Positions 34,385 through 42,395 are shown, counted from the stretch's first letter. The stretch is 64,000 nt of DNA from Priestia taiwanensis (GCF_014638355.1 NZ_BMFK01000001.1:1999160-2063159), one strand, 5' to 3'. Translations and numbers: made by a program. The notes: generated by a model not told the origin, from the letters alone.

Positions 34385-35020
34385 TTACTTCCACTGTGCA
34401 ACTTTTTCAACTGGAAGACGTACAGATGTGTAACCAGCATCATCTGCTTTACCAATTGATACTAACATAACTGGAACATAACGTTCTTTGTCTAAGCCGA
34501 ATGCTTCCGCGATATTTGCTTTATCGTAGCCACCGATTGGGCATGTGTCGTATCCGTGCGCACGAGCAACTAACATTAATTGCATTGCTACAAGTCCACC
34601 GTCAACTAATACAACGTCTTTCATTGCTTCTTTTGTAATTGTCGCCGCAACACCATTAATCATTTCCATTTGACGCTCTTTTGCTTCAACAGGCATGTAG
34701 CCACGTTCTACTGCTGTGCCTAAAATTTCTTCTGCGTTCTCAAAACTTTGTAAGTCACCAAAAATAGCAATCATTGCAGAAGATGTTTGTACTTGCTTTT
34801 GGTTAAATGATGCAAGTGGTGCTAATGTTGCCTTTCCTTCTTCACTATCGATAACAACGAAACGCCATGGCTGTAAGTTAATCGAAGATGGTGCTAACGT
34901 TGCTTCTGCTAAAATTTGTTCCATTTCTTCTTTGCTAATTTTCACAGATGTGTCGTACTGACGAATCGAACGACGTCCTGTCATAATTTCTGTAAAGTCA
35001 TTTGTATGTTGTGTATTCAT
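34385..35020 (-). CDS. Nitroreductase family protein
   Basis: The 211-residue FMN-dependent NAD(P)H nitroreductase has the N-terminal RRSIRQYD and the SSINLQPWRFVV FMN-binding segment, and CPIGGYDKANIAEAFGL later. It is of the YodC/YdfN type. Likely roles are detoxifying quinones, nitro compounds or electrophiles. It is downstream of, and probably cotranscribed with, a MarR regulator, which suggests induction by such chemicals. Confidence 0.88.
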   Translation of the reverse strand: MNTQHTNDFTEIMTGRRSIRQYDTSVKISKEEMEQILAEATLAPSSINLQPWRFVVIDSEEGKATLAPLASFNQKQVQTSSAMIAIFGDLQSFENAEEILGTAVERGYMPVEAKERQMEMINGVAATITKEAMKDVVLVDGGLVAMQLMLVARAHGYDTCPIGGYDKANIAEAFGLDKERYVPVMLVSIGKADDAGYTSVRLPVEKVAQWK

Positions 35021-35049
35021 CGGTGGATTCTCCTTTTATTTGTTGCCGA

Positions 35050-35478
35050 TTACAAGTCGGCGATATTTTGTTCCATACGATTAAGTACATCTAAGAGTGC
35101 ATCTAACTCCGCTTCGCTAAACCCTTTTAAGATTGCAGAAGCAAATTGATTATTCTCTTCTTTGAAAGATTGAATCTTGTTGCGACCATGTTCTGTTAGA
35201 CGAACAAGGGTGATACGATTATCTCTAGGGCTTTTACGTCTACTAATCATGTCACTCGCTTCAAGCTGTTTTAAATGACGTGTAATGGCTGCGTTATCAA
35301 TTCCAATTGCTTGTTGAAGATCTTTTTGGCTCATTTCATCTATTTGATATATTTGATACAACAGTTCAAATTTAGACTGACTAATGCTCATACATGTCCC
35401 AGACTTCGAACCAATCTCTTTGTTAAGCAAATGTAATTTATATGCAATCATCGATTCCTTCAAGCATGAATTCGTCAT
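35050..35478 (-). CDS. MarR family transcriptional regulator
   Basis: The 142-residue MarR winged helix has the recognition region SQKDLQQAIGIDNAAITRHLKQLE and the wing SRRKSPRDNRITLVRLTEHG. ATG 35478 follows AAAGGAGG; the longer frame lacks an SD. It probably represses itself and the nitroreductase through two TTGATATATCAA palindromes at its promoter. A Cys near the N-terminus (TNSCLKE) and one at about residue 28 (GTCMSIS) might sense oxidants; that is speculative. Confidence 0.9.
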   Translation of the reverse strand: MTNSCLKESMIAYKLHLLNKEIGSKSGTCMSISQSKFELLYQIYQIDEMSQKDLQQAIGIDNAAITRHLKQLEASDMISRRKSPRDNRITLVRLTEHGRNKIQSFKEENNQFASAILKGFSEAELDALLDVLNRMEQNIADL

Positions 35479-35511
35479 TTTATTCCTCCTTTTGTACGTA
35501 TCGTCAATTGA

Positions 35512-35538
35512 TTGATATATCAATGTTTGATATATCAA
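35512..35538. promoter_or_regulatory. Twin MarR operators
   Basis: There are two perfect copies of TTGATATATCAA (35512-35523 and 35527-35538), centres 15 bp apart, just downstream of the marR -10. Binding would block transcription start. Confidence 0.75.
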
Positions 35539-35540
35539 GT

Positions 35541-35569
35541 ATTATAGTAAATGTTTTCTTCACATGCAA
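35541..35569 (-). promoter_or_regulatory. Promoter of the marR-nitroreductase operon
   Basis: Minus strand TTGCAT (35564-35569), 17 bp, TATAAT (35541-35546), abutting the twin operators. Confidence 0.75.
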
Positions 35570-35595
35570 GCTATTTTATCAAAATTACAAAAAGA

Positions 35596-35633
35596 AAACG
35601 TACATCCAACAGAAAGATGTACGTTTTTTTTTT
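35596..35633. terminator. Terminator after the pseudouridine synthase gene
   Basis: AAAACGTACATC...GATGTACGTTTT followed by T's. It can act on either strand. Confidence 0.75.
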
Positions 35634-35638
35634 ACAAA

Positions 35639-36565
35639 TTAACCTTTATTCAATTCCCCGATATACTGACTGTATGCAGCTAAATCCTCTGGGAACGGTG
35701 CATAGGCGATAATACGCTCATTCGTCATCGGATGTTTCATCAATACTTTGTATGCATGTAACGCTTGACGTTTCAACACTGTTGTCTTCCCACCATATAA
35801 TGTGTCACCAAGAAGTGGATGACCTAGATAGCTCATATGGACACGAATTTGATGCGTCCGCCCTGTCTGTAATTGCAAGGAAACAAGCGTTGTTCCTTCT
35901 TTTGGGAACGTCTGTAGCACTTCATAGTACGTAATCGCTTCTTGTCCATTCGGTGACACTCTTCGTCTTGTAGCATGATGACGATCACGGCCAATCGAAG
36001 CATGAATTGTATCTTTTTTCTTCTTTACAAGACCATGTACAACAGCCGCATAATGGCGTCTAATATGGCGCTCTGCAAGCAATCTATCCATGATTACACC
36101 TGCCATTGCATGTTTTGCGAAGATAACCGCTCCAGTCGTGTCTTTGTCTAAGCGGTGAATATGACGTACTTTCGTTTGAATGCCATTGCTTACGTAATAA
36201 CCTGCAACAAGATTAGCTAACGTCCCTCCTTGTCCATCTTCGTTCGGATGTGTATCCATCCCTGCTTGTTTGTATACGATTAGTACGTGATCATCTTCAA
36301 ATAAGACCTCTAATTCTCCATACTCAGGCTCGACACCATACTCTTCCTCAACAAATAATTGAATGTATAGACTGTCTTCTTTTTGTAGCGGCTTCGTCCA
36401 ATTCGCTACTTCACCATTCACTTGTACACGCTTCTCCATGCGAAACTCATGTATTAACTTCTTGGATAATTGAAACTCTTCTCTAAAAACATCTTGTACT
36501 GCTTTCCCTTGCCAACGTGATGGAACTACTAGTTCGCACCATTCGCCTTTTCGCTCTAATTTCAT
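35639..36565 (-). CDS. RluA/RluD-family pseudouridine synthase
   Basis: The 308-residue protein has an N-terminal S4-like RNA-binding region (about 15-75) followed by the RluA catalytic core. The signature HRLDKDTTGAVIFAK contains the catalytic Asp, and LQTGRTHQIRVHMSYLGHPLLGD follows. It isomerises uridines in rRNA or tRNA; it is of the YhcT type. The start follows a GGAGG-like SD. It is a single-gene unit. Confidence 0.9.
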   Translation of the reverse strand: MKLERKGEWCELVVPSRWQGKAVQDVFREEFQLSKKLIHEFRMEKRVQVNGEVANWTKPLQKEDSLYIQLFVEEEYGVEPEYGELEVLFEDDHVLIVYKQAGMDTHPNEDGQGGTLANLVAGYYVSNGIQTKVRHIHRLDKDTTGAVIFAKHAMAGVIMDRLLAERHIRRHYAAVVHGLVKKKKDTIHASIGRDRHHATRRRVSPNGQEAITYYEVLQTFPKEGTTLVSLQLQTGRTHQIRVHMSYLGHPLLGDTLYGGKTTVLKRQALHAYKVLMKHPMTNERIIAYAPFPEDLAAYSQYIGELNKG

Positions 36566-36629
36566 CTATGTTGCCTCCCTTATTGTCTGCACGTATTATC
36601 TCAACTAATTGTATGTATTGCAACCACGC

Positions 36630-36660
36630 AAAAAAACTCCCTACAAGTAAGGGAGTTTCC
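36630..36660 (-). terminator. Terminator of the first Ena-like gene
   Basis: AAACTCCCT-acaagt-AAGGGAGTTT with TTTTTT on the minus strand. Confidence 0.75.
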
Positions 36661-36672
36661 TCTCATCGTGTG

Positions 36673-37053
36673 TTAGAAAAACTTTCTAAAGATTTTCGCA
36701 CACACTGTCCCTGATACTGTTGTCTCTGGTGCAAACGCCGCAACGAATAAGCTAGATACACCACTCAACGATACCGTTAGTGAATCCCCTTGTGTTACAA
36801 AGAAAGTCGCAACAACATCGCCATTCGCATCTAAAAATGTAAATGCCGCAATGCCTGTCGAATCCGCATTATTCGTTAATGTGAATGTTCCTCTTTGATT
36901 GGAAAATTCAAACCAAAGGCTAATCCCAAAGAACGGAGGATTCGTTACAAATATTGCGTTGTCAAAATTATTACAGAACTCATCTACAAGTAATGTCGCT
37001 TGTGGACAACATGCCTTATTCGCACCGGTAAAGATAACATTTTTCCCGCACAT
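36673..37053 (-). CDS. DUF3992 endospore-appendage (Ena)-like protein
   Basis: The protein has 126 residues starting MCGKNVIFTGANKACCPQ. It has an N-terminal connector with C15-C16, then a beta-sandwich region with GTFTLTNNADSTG, VVATFFVTQGDSLTVSL and a final SGTVCAKIF. This matches the layout of B. cereus Ena subunits, in which N-terminal Cys pairs crosslink stacked subunits into spore fibres. ATG 37053 follows AAGGAGAG; an upstream frame start at 37071 has no better signal. Mother-cell sporulation expression is expected; a CATTTACTA element upstream is only a weak sigma-K -10 match. Confidence 0.75.
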   Translation of the reverse strand: MCGKNVIFTGANKACCPQATLLVDEFCNNFDNAIFVTNPPFFGISLWFEFSNQRGTFTLTNNADSTGIAAFTFLDANGDVVATFFVTQGDSLTVSLSGVSSLFVAAFAPETTVSGTVCAKIFRKFF

Positions 37054-37182
37054 ATCTATTCTCTCCTTCATGCATATTAAGAGCCTTGCTCTCCCTCTCG
37101 ATATAGTAAATGCATGGGAAGCGCTGATTGTCCATTACATATAACTAATTCACCAAAATTTCTCTCTTTTCTGTAGCTATAT

Positions 37183-37235
37183 CATAGTGAAAAATCCCCT
37201 AACATAAAGGAGGAGATTTTTCATGCTACACTATG
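37183..37235 (-). terminator. Long hairpin after the second Ena-like gene
   Basis: Outer arms CATAGTG/CACTATG and inner arms AAAAATC/GATTTTT form an extended stem just past the stop. On the minus strand it ends in TTTTT. Confidence 0.6.
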
Positions 37236-37238
37236 GTT

Positions 37239-37670
37239 TTACAATGGTATCGGGCAAACCCGATAGTACGTTACATTAATACAGTACTTCCCATGAATCA
37301 CACTTGCATTCGCACCGTCGTTAATTAATACGACGGATTGAAGATCAGAAACAGAGACAGAACGCGTATTTCCTGGTTCAACGGTAATTACTCGAACAAT
37401 GTTCCCAATTATTTGCACAACAATTGGATCGCTATTGCTCTCATCGTTAAAAATATTCACTGTTCCTGTTACAGGGGTATCTATTAATGATTCCCACAAG
37501 ACTGAATTTACAACTTGGTTTTGGACAATAAAGATGTTCCCACATAACTCATCTCCAATAATGTCACAACTAGACGTTGGTGGAGTTGGCGGAGTTGGTG
37601 GAACTGGCGGAATCGGAACTCCAATACAACAAATATTTTTATTAGGAGAATGACATTGTTTGCTACCCAC
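37239..37670 (-). CDS. Second DUF3992/Ena-like protein with Pro-rich connector
   Basis: The protein has 143 residues. Starting at GTG 37670 (GGGGGTG six bases upstream) the product begins MGSKQCHSPNKNICC, followed by a Pro-rich linker (VPIPPVPPTPPTPPT), then a beta domain with VTVEPGNTRSVSVSDLQ and a final KYCINVTYY. The position of Cys and the beta pattern match the Ena family. The Pro-rich spacer between Cys pair and domain makes it different from its neighbour. It may be a minor subunit or a fibre-tip/anchor protein. The ORF extends to 37712 without an SD. Confidence 0.65.
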   Translation of the reverse strand: MGSKQCHSPNKNICCIGVPIPPVPPTPPTPPTSSCDIIGDELCGNIFIVQNQVVNSVLWESLIDTPVTGTVNIFNDESNSDPIVVQIIGNIVRVITVEPGNTRSVSVSDLQSVVLINDGANASVIHGKYCINVTYYRVCPIPL

Positions 37671-37833
37671 TTTCTTCACCCCCACTATCTTAAAATCGAC
37701 AAACACATACATAAAGAATCTTTCATACTTAGTTTATAGAACACGATACAGATTGGTGATACCTAAATTACAGCAGGACAACTCTATTTCAATCGCCTTA
37801 AGCCTAGCCAGAATAAGGGTGAACAAACTATCA

Positions 37834-37863
37834 AAAGCCGATGAGAGGAGACTCATCGGCTTT
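37834..37863 (-). terminator. adhE terminator
   Basis: AAAGCCGATGAG-aggaga-CTCATCGGCTTT. Confidence 0.8.
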
Positions 37864-37920
37864 CTTCTTACTATGCTATATAATGGTAGGAAATACAGTT
37901 ATGTGTGATAAGGAACTTTC

Positions 37921-40524
37921 TTATACACCTTTGTATGCTTTACGATATACTTCTGCTAACTCTGTTACTAACGGTAATTTCGGATTCGCTCCCGTACATT
38001 GGTCTTCAAATGCACGATCTGCTAATGAGTCAACTACAGCTTCGAATGCTTCTTTGCTTACACCTTGTGCAGCAATACTCATTTTAATATTTAATTCTTT
38101 ACCTAATTTAATAATCGCTTGAACTAATGATTCAACGCCTTCTTCTGTTGTACTTGCTGGCAATCCTAACATTCTTGCGATTTGTGCATATCTTTCATCT
38201 GCTACGAAATGCTCATATTTCGGGAACAATGCATGTTTTCTTGGTTTAATTGCATTGTATCTTACAACGTGTGGCATTAAGATAGCATTCGCACGACCGT
38301 GTGGGATATGGAATTCTGGTCCAATTTTATGTGCTAATGAATGGTTAATACCTAAGAATGAATTCGCAAATGCCATACCTGCAATTGCAGAAGCATTATG
38401 CATTTTTTCGCGTGCTTCTTCGTCATCCCCGTTCTTGTATGCACGTGGTAAATAGTTGAATACAAGTTCAATTGCTTTTAACGCTAATCCATCTGTATAA
38501 TCATTTGCCAAGATAGATACGTATGATTCAATCGCATGTGTTAAGACATCCATTCCTGTATCTGCTGTTACATGCGGTGGCACTGTCATAACAAACTGAG
38601 GGTCAACAATTGCTACGTCTGGTGTTAACTCATAATCCGCTAATGGGTATTTAACATTACGTTTTTTATCTGTAATAACCGCAAACGGTGTTACTTCTGA
38701 ACCTGTACCAGATGTTGTTGGGATTGCAACAAACTGTGCTTTCTCTCCTAGCTCAGGATATTTGAATGTACGCTTACGAATATCAATGAATTTCTGCTTC
38801 AAGTTATGGAAGCTTGTTTCTGGGTGCTCATAGAATAACCACATACCTTTTGCTGCATCCATCGCTGATCCGCCACCAAGCGCAATGATTACATCTGGTT
38901 GGAATTGACGCATCATTTCTGCACCTTTAAACACTGTAACATCTGATGGATCTGGTTCTACATCTGAGAACATTTCAATTTGCACATCATTTTTATGCTG
39001 GCGTAAATAATGTTCAACAACATCAACATATCCTAATTCAACCATTCCAGGGTCTGTTACGATAAAAGCTCGCTTAATCCCTTTCATCTTTGCTAAATAT
39101 TGTGTTGAATGCTTTTCAAAAAAAATCTTTGGTGGTAATTTAAACCACTGCATATTTTTTCTGCGGTCAGCTAGACGTTTCACGTTGATTAAGTGCGCTG
39201 CCGATACGTTCTCTGATACAGAGTTCTTTCCGTATGAGCCACAACCAAGTGTTAATGATGGTAAGAATGCATTATAGATATCGCCAATTCCACCTTGTGC
39301 TGATGGTGCATTAATAAGGATACGACACGCTTTCATTCGTAAGCCAAATTCACGTTGCACCGCTTCATCTGTAGAATGAATAACCGCTGTATGACCTAGT
39401 CCACCTAGATGTAACATTTCCTCGCAACGTTTCATTCCTTCTTCTGTACTGTTCGCTTTAATGCAAGCAAGTACCGGACTTAATTTCTCACGAGACAGTG
39501 GATGGTTCGCACCAACACCAGCAATTTCTACTACTAACATTTTTGTATCTTCAGGTACATTAATACCTGCTAACTTCGCAATATAGTATGGAGACTTACC
39601 AACGATATCAGCATTTACTGCACATGTATTCTCGTTAATAACTAATTTCTCTAATTTTGCTACTTCGTCTTCTTTCGCGAAGTAACAGTTATTCGCGATC
39701 ATTTCTTGCTTCACTTCAGTATAAATTTCTTTATCAACGATAATTGCTTGTTCTGATGCACAAATCATTCCGTTATCAAATGTTTTTGATAAGATTAAGT
39801 CATTAACTGAACGCTTCACATTCGCTGTTTTTTCGAAATAACATGGTACGTTACCAGGTCCTACACCTAATGCTGGTTTCCCAGTTGAGTAAGCTGATTT
39901 CACCATACCCGCTCCACCTGTCGCAAGTACTAACGCTGTTCCTTCATGATTCATCAGTTGTTTCGTTGCTTCAATAGAAGGTTTCGCGATCCATTGAATG
40001 CAATTCTCTGGTGCTCCTGCTTTCACTGCAGCTTCATGTAATACTCTTGCTGTCTCTGCTGAACATTTCTGTGCAGATGGATGGAATGCGAAGATAATTG
40101 GGTTTCTTGTCTTAATTGCAATCATTGCTTTGAACATTGTTGTTGATGTCGGATTCGTTACCGGTGTTACCCCTGCAACTACTCCAACTGGTTCTGCAAT
40201 TTCAATGACACCTGTATGTGGGTCTTCATTAATAATTCCTACTGTCTTGTTGTATTTAATGCTGTTCCAAATGTATTCTGATGCGAAGATATTTTTAATA
40301 CATTTATCTTCGTATACACCGCGACCTGTTTCTTCAACCGCCATCTTTGCTAGTGGCATATGGTGCTCAACACCAGCTAAAGCCATTGCATGAACGATAT
40401 TGTCTATTTGTTCTTGATTATATGTTTCGAATGTTTCCAAAGCTTTTTGAGCATTTCCTACTAACTCACCAATCATGTTCGTTACTTCTTGCACTTCATT
40501 TACAACTTTTTCTTTCACAACCAT
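37921..40524 (-). CDS. adhE: Bifunctional aldehyde-alcohol dehydrogenase
   Basis: The protein has 867 residues. The N-terminal half (about 1-440) is a CoA-acylating acetaldehyde dehydrogenase with the catalytic Cys in DNGMICASEQ. The C-terminal half (about 450-867) is an Fe-dependent alcohol dehydrogenase with MDVLTHAIESYV and HSLAHKIG...HGRANAILMPH metal ligands. It converts acetyl-CoA to ethanol in fermentation, reoxidising two NADH. ATG 40524 has AAGGAGG nine bases upstream. Two Rex-type operators lie upstream, fitting NADH-dependent, anaerobic control. Confidence 0.96.
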   Translation of the reverse strand: MVVKEKVVNEVQEVTNMIGELVGNAQKALETFETYNQEQIDNIVHAMALAGVEHHMPLAKMAVEETGRGVYEDKCIKNIFASEYIWNSIKYNKTVGIINEDPHTGVIEIAEPVGVVAGVTPVTNPTSTTMFKAMIAIKTRNPIIFAFHPSAQKCSAETARVLHEAAVKAGAPENCIQWIAKPSIEATKQLMNHEGTALVLATGGAGMVKSAYSTGKPALGVGPGNVPCYFEKTANVKRSVNDLILSKTFDNGMICASEQAIIVDKEIYTEVKQEMIANNCYFAKEDEVAKLEKLVINENTCAVNADIVGKSPYYIAKLAGINVPEDTKMLVVEIAGVGANHPLSREKLSPVLACIKANSTEEGMKRCEEMLHLGGLGHTAVIHSTDEAVQREFGLRMKACRILINAPSAQGGIGDIYNAFLPSLTLGCGSYGKNSVSENVSAAHLINVKRLADRRKNMQWFKLPPKIFFEKHSTQYLAKMKGIKRAFIVTDPGMVELGYVDVVEHYLRQHKNDVQIEMFSDVEPDPSDVTVFKGAEMMRQFQPDVIIALGGGSAMDAAKGMWLFYEHPETSFHNLKQKFIDIRKRTFKYPELGEKAQFVAIPTTSGTGSEVTPFAVITDKKRNVKYPLADYELTPDVAIVDPQFVMTVPPHVTADTGMDVLTHAIESYVSILANDYTDGLALKAIELVFNYLPRAYKNGDDEEAREKMHNASAIAGMAFANSFLGINHSLAHKIGPEFHIPHGRANAILMPHVVRYNAIKPRKHALFPKYEHFVADERYAQIARMLGLPASTTEEGVESLVQAIIKLGKELNIKMSIAAQGVSKEAFEAVVDSLADRAFEDQCTGANPKLPLVTELAEVYRKAYKGV

Positions 40525-40650
40525 ATTTGTCAGCCTCCTTGGAATCAGGGACATATTTTGTCCTATGTAGACTTTTTTTGTCCCTGTTATGTAAATTTTT
40601 TTTACTAGCGATTATCACTAGTAAAGAGTAATGATTTTGTAATTTAAAGT

Positions 40651-40668
40651 TTGTGAAGAGTTTCACTT
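40651..40668. promoter_or_regulatory. Rex operator 1 of adhE
   Basis: TTGTGAAGAGTTTCACTT matches the Rex box TTGTGAAnnnnTTCACAA except near the end. Confidence 0.65.
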
Positions 40669-40732
40669 ATTGTTGCAGTGTTGTTTTCTTCCACACCTTT
40701 ACTATACACCAACTCTTCGGATAATTCTGTGT

Positions 40733-40760
40733 CTAATTTGTGAAATGTTTCACAAATTAG
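40733..40760. promoter_or_regulatory. Rex operator 2 of adhE
   Basis: TTGTGAAATGTTTCACAA (40738-40755) is a perfect Rex box inside a larger palindrome with 13-bp arms and a 2-bp centre. Its centre is about 87 bp from that of operator 1, which may allow looping. Confidence 0.85.
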
Positions 40761-40830
40761 TTTTTGTATTTTTTTGTCTACTTTTGATTAGCGCTTTACA
40801 AAAACTCCCCGGCTGTGACGGATGAAAATG

Positions 40831-40839
40831 TGGTATAAT
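40831..40839 (+). promoter_or_regulatory. Extended -10 promoter of the yitT leader
   Basis: TGG-TATAAT is an extended -10 (TGnTATAAT) without a clear -35. Transcription would begin near 40846, just before uORF1. Confidence 0.65.
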
Positions 40840-40873
40840 GAATAGAATCTTAAAAAGAAAGGATTTCGATACC

Positions 40874-40924
40874 ATGATTGCTCGAAGGAGCATTTGGCAG
40901 AGAAAAGACTTATCTTACACGTAG
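40874..40924 (+). CDS. Leader peptide uORF1 of yitT
   Basis: The 16-residue peptide MIARRSIWQRKDLSYT has AAAGGA upstream (about 11 bases). It ends TAC ACG TAG. Compared with uORF2, the shared codons differ mainly at synonymous third positions (CAG/CAA, GAC/GAT, TCT/TCG, TAC/TAT), which argues that the peptide itself is under selection. Confidence 0.7.
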   Translation: MIARRSIWQRKDLSYT

Positions 40925-40961
40925 CTGTTTCATTTAGGTATTTCATATCTAACTAAAACAG
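40925..40961 (+). promoter_or_regulatory. Leader hairpin 1, between uORF1 and uORF2
   Basis: CTGTTT/AAACAG outer and TTAGGTAT/ATATCTAA inner arms. It starts right after the uORF1 stop and ends just before the uORF2 SD, so a ribosome on uORF1 could control it. Confidence 0.6.
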
Positions 40962-40977
40962 AGAGGTAGGAGACATT

Positions 40978-41025
40978 ATGGTTGCCAGGAGTATTTGGCA
41001 AAAGAAAGATTTATCGTATACGTAG
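40978..41025 (+). CDS. Leader peptide uORF2 of yitT
   Basis: The 15-residue peptide MVARSIWQKKDLSYT has TAGGAG five bases upstream. It is the same peptide as uORF1 apart from one deleted Arg, Val for Ile and Lys for Arg. It is followed at once by a strong hairpin. Confidence 0.72.
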   Translation: MVARSIWQKKDLSYT

Positions 41026-41073
41026 CGTTTTTTATTTAGATCATGCCAAGAAAACATGCTAAATAAAAAAACG
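41026..41073 (+). promoter_or_regulatory. Leader hairpin 2, between uORF2 and uORF3
   Basis: CGTTTTTTATTTAG pairs with CTAAATAAAAAAACG (one bulge), and CATG with CATG inside. The uORF3 SD follows directly. Confidence 0.65.
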
Positions 41074-41088
41074 AAGGTAGGCGAAATT

Positions 41089-41130
41089 ATGTGTGACAGG
41101 ATTATCTGTTATTTCTTCAGCGATATATAG
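41089..41130 (+). CDS. Leader peptide uORF3, diverged copy
   Basis: The 13-residue peptide MCDRIICYFFSDI is preceded by AAGGTAGG. The DNA around its start (GGTAGGCGAAATTATG) matches that of uORF2 (GGTAGGAGACATTATG), and the pattern MxxRxI(W/C) is kept. It therefore looks like a third, degenerate copy of the same module. Confidence 0.55.
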   Translation: MCDRIICYFFSDI

Positions 41131-41134
41131 CGCC

Positions 41135-41221
41135 GTAGTTATGTTTAAAACCTTTTTAGACTAACTACATGTGGTAATATCTCGCAAGTAGTTAGTTCCA
41201 AGAACAAAACCAACTAACTAC
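41135..41221 (+). promoter_or_regulatory. Competing hairpins before the yitT start
   Basis: There are four complementary segments: GTAGTTA (41135), TAACTAC (41162), GTAGTTAGTT (41188-41197) and AACTAACTAC (41212-41221). They can pair 1:2 with 3:4, or 2:3, or 1:4. The last ends four bases before the yitT SD (AAGAGG). No T run follows, so translational rather than transcriptional attenuation is more likely. Confidence 0.6.
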
Positions 41222-41238
41222 GAAAAGAGGAAATAACA

Positions 41239-41895
41239 ATGAAAAAGATCCGATGTCAAGAGATTGGAATGATTCTACTAGGATCATTCATATTAGCTAC
41301 AACCTTGTACCATATTCACTTTCAAAACCATTTAGTAGAGGGAGGATTTATTGGAATCGCCTTGATTCTGAAAAATCTGTTTGGTATTTCACCATCAATC
41401 TCCACTATTTTAATGGATATCCCAATCATTTTAGCAGCTGCAAAATTATTAGGAATGCGTATGGTTGTGAATACATTTATTGGTGCAGCATCCTTTTCTG
41501 TGTTCTATTCACTCATGGAAAACTACTCTCCATTTACAATCGATTTAACAAATTACTTGTGGGCTGCCGCAATTTTAGGTGGAGTGTTAGCAGGAATAGG
41601 ATTAGGGTTGATTTTACGATTTGGTGGTGCAACCGGTGGAGATGACATTATCTCTATCCTACTAAGCAAGTATACGAAGTTAACAATCGGTCAAGTGTTC
41701 TTCGTATTCGATGCAGTGATTATTGCACTTTCTTTATATTATTTAACATGGACAGAAGTAGCATTTACGATTCTTGCAATCGCAATTTGTTCAAAAGTGA
41801 TGGATTACATGTACTATTCATCAGAAGAAAAAGAAACAGAAGCTACTGTTGTTTCATTACCAAAAACAAAACAGCAGCAACACGTTGCAAGCTAA
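41239..41895 (+). CDS. YitT family membrane protein
   Basis: The 218-residue protein has six membrane segments: GMILLGSFILATTLYHIHFQ at the start, then LVEGGFIGIALILKNLF and the GGVLAGIGLGLILRFGGATGGDD glycine-rich segment typical of YitT proteins. It lacks the C-terminal DUF2179 domain present in full-length (about 280 aa) YitT members and ends in a polar Lys/Gln tail. The family is not functionally defined. It is preceded by an elaborate 400-nt leader, suggesting conditional expression. The SD is AAGAGG. Confidence 0.88.
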   Translation: MKKIRCQEIGMILLGSFILATTLYHIHFQNHLVEGGFIGIALILKNLFGISPSISTILMDIPIILAAAKLLGMRMVVNTFIGAASFSVFYSLMENYSPFTIDLTNYLWAAAILGGVLAGIGLGLILRFGGATGGDDIISILLSKYTKLTIGQVFFVFDAVIIALSLYYLTWTEVAFTILAIAICSKVMDYMYYSSEEKETEATVVSLPKTKQQQHVAS

Positions 41896-41903
41896 TAGAC
41901 GAG

Positions 41904-41931
41904 GAAGCCAATATGATTGGCTTCTTTTTTA
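41904..41931 (+). terminator. yitT terminator
   Basis: GAAGCCAAT-atg-ATTGGCTTC then TTTTTT. Confidence 0.9.
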
Positions 41932-41943
41932 TATACTAATAGC

Positions 41944-41970
41944 GAAAGAGCCAATCACATTGGCTCTTTC
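41944..41970 (-). terminator. Hairpin at the end of the hypothetical at 41955
   Basis: GAAAGAGCCAAT-cac-ATTGGCTCTTTC covers the last codons of the minus-strand gene. Confidence 0.6.
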
Positions 41971-42395
41971 ATCACTTCCGTATATTTCGCCAACTTTTCC
42001 ATGACAATATGCATCTTCTGTTCATACGTCGTGTCTTCAAAAAATTCACTAAGTCGCTTATAGTCATTATACTCATCTAATAGTATATCAACGTCATAGC
42101 AAGGCTTTGCTTGTCCTTTTTCTTCTGAAGAGAAAAGCGAATCACGCAATGTTTTCAAAATCATGATAGATGGTACGATTCCTTCATCTCGCTTAGACAT
42201 AAGCACAAGATCATCTTCTTCTGCATCAACTGCTAGTCCATCAAAATCACGATATAATTCATACACAATCGTTGTCCAGTCCTCACTAGGATAGAAACTT
42301 CGCTCTAATCGATAACCGACAATACGATAAATATGTCCGTCAGCTTCCTTGAATTTTACTTTATCATTTAATCGAAATTTAAAATAACGAAACAA
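41955..42395 (-). CDS. Hypothetical protein
   Basis: The 146-residue soluble, acidic protein starts MFRYFKFRLNDKVKFKEADG. The N-terminal half looks beta-rich (VKFKEADGHIYRIVGYRLE, WTTIVYELYRDFDG), a possible small barrel. The C-terminal half is helical (EYNDYKRLSEFFEDTTYEQK). The start is TTG at 42395 with AGGGGGG six bases upstream. I do not recognise the family. Confidence 0.65.
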   Translation of the reverse strand: MFRYFKFRLNDKVKFKEADGHIYRIVGYRLERSFYPSEDWTTIVYELYRDFDGLAVDAEEDDLVLMSKRDEGIVPSIMILKTLRDSLFSSEEKGQAKPCYDVDILLDEYNDYKRLSEFFEDTTYEQKMHIVMEKLAKYTEVMKEPM

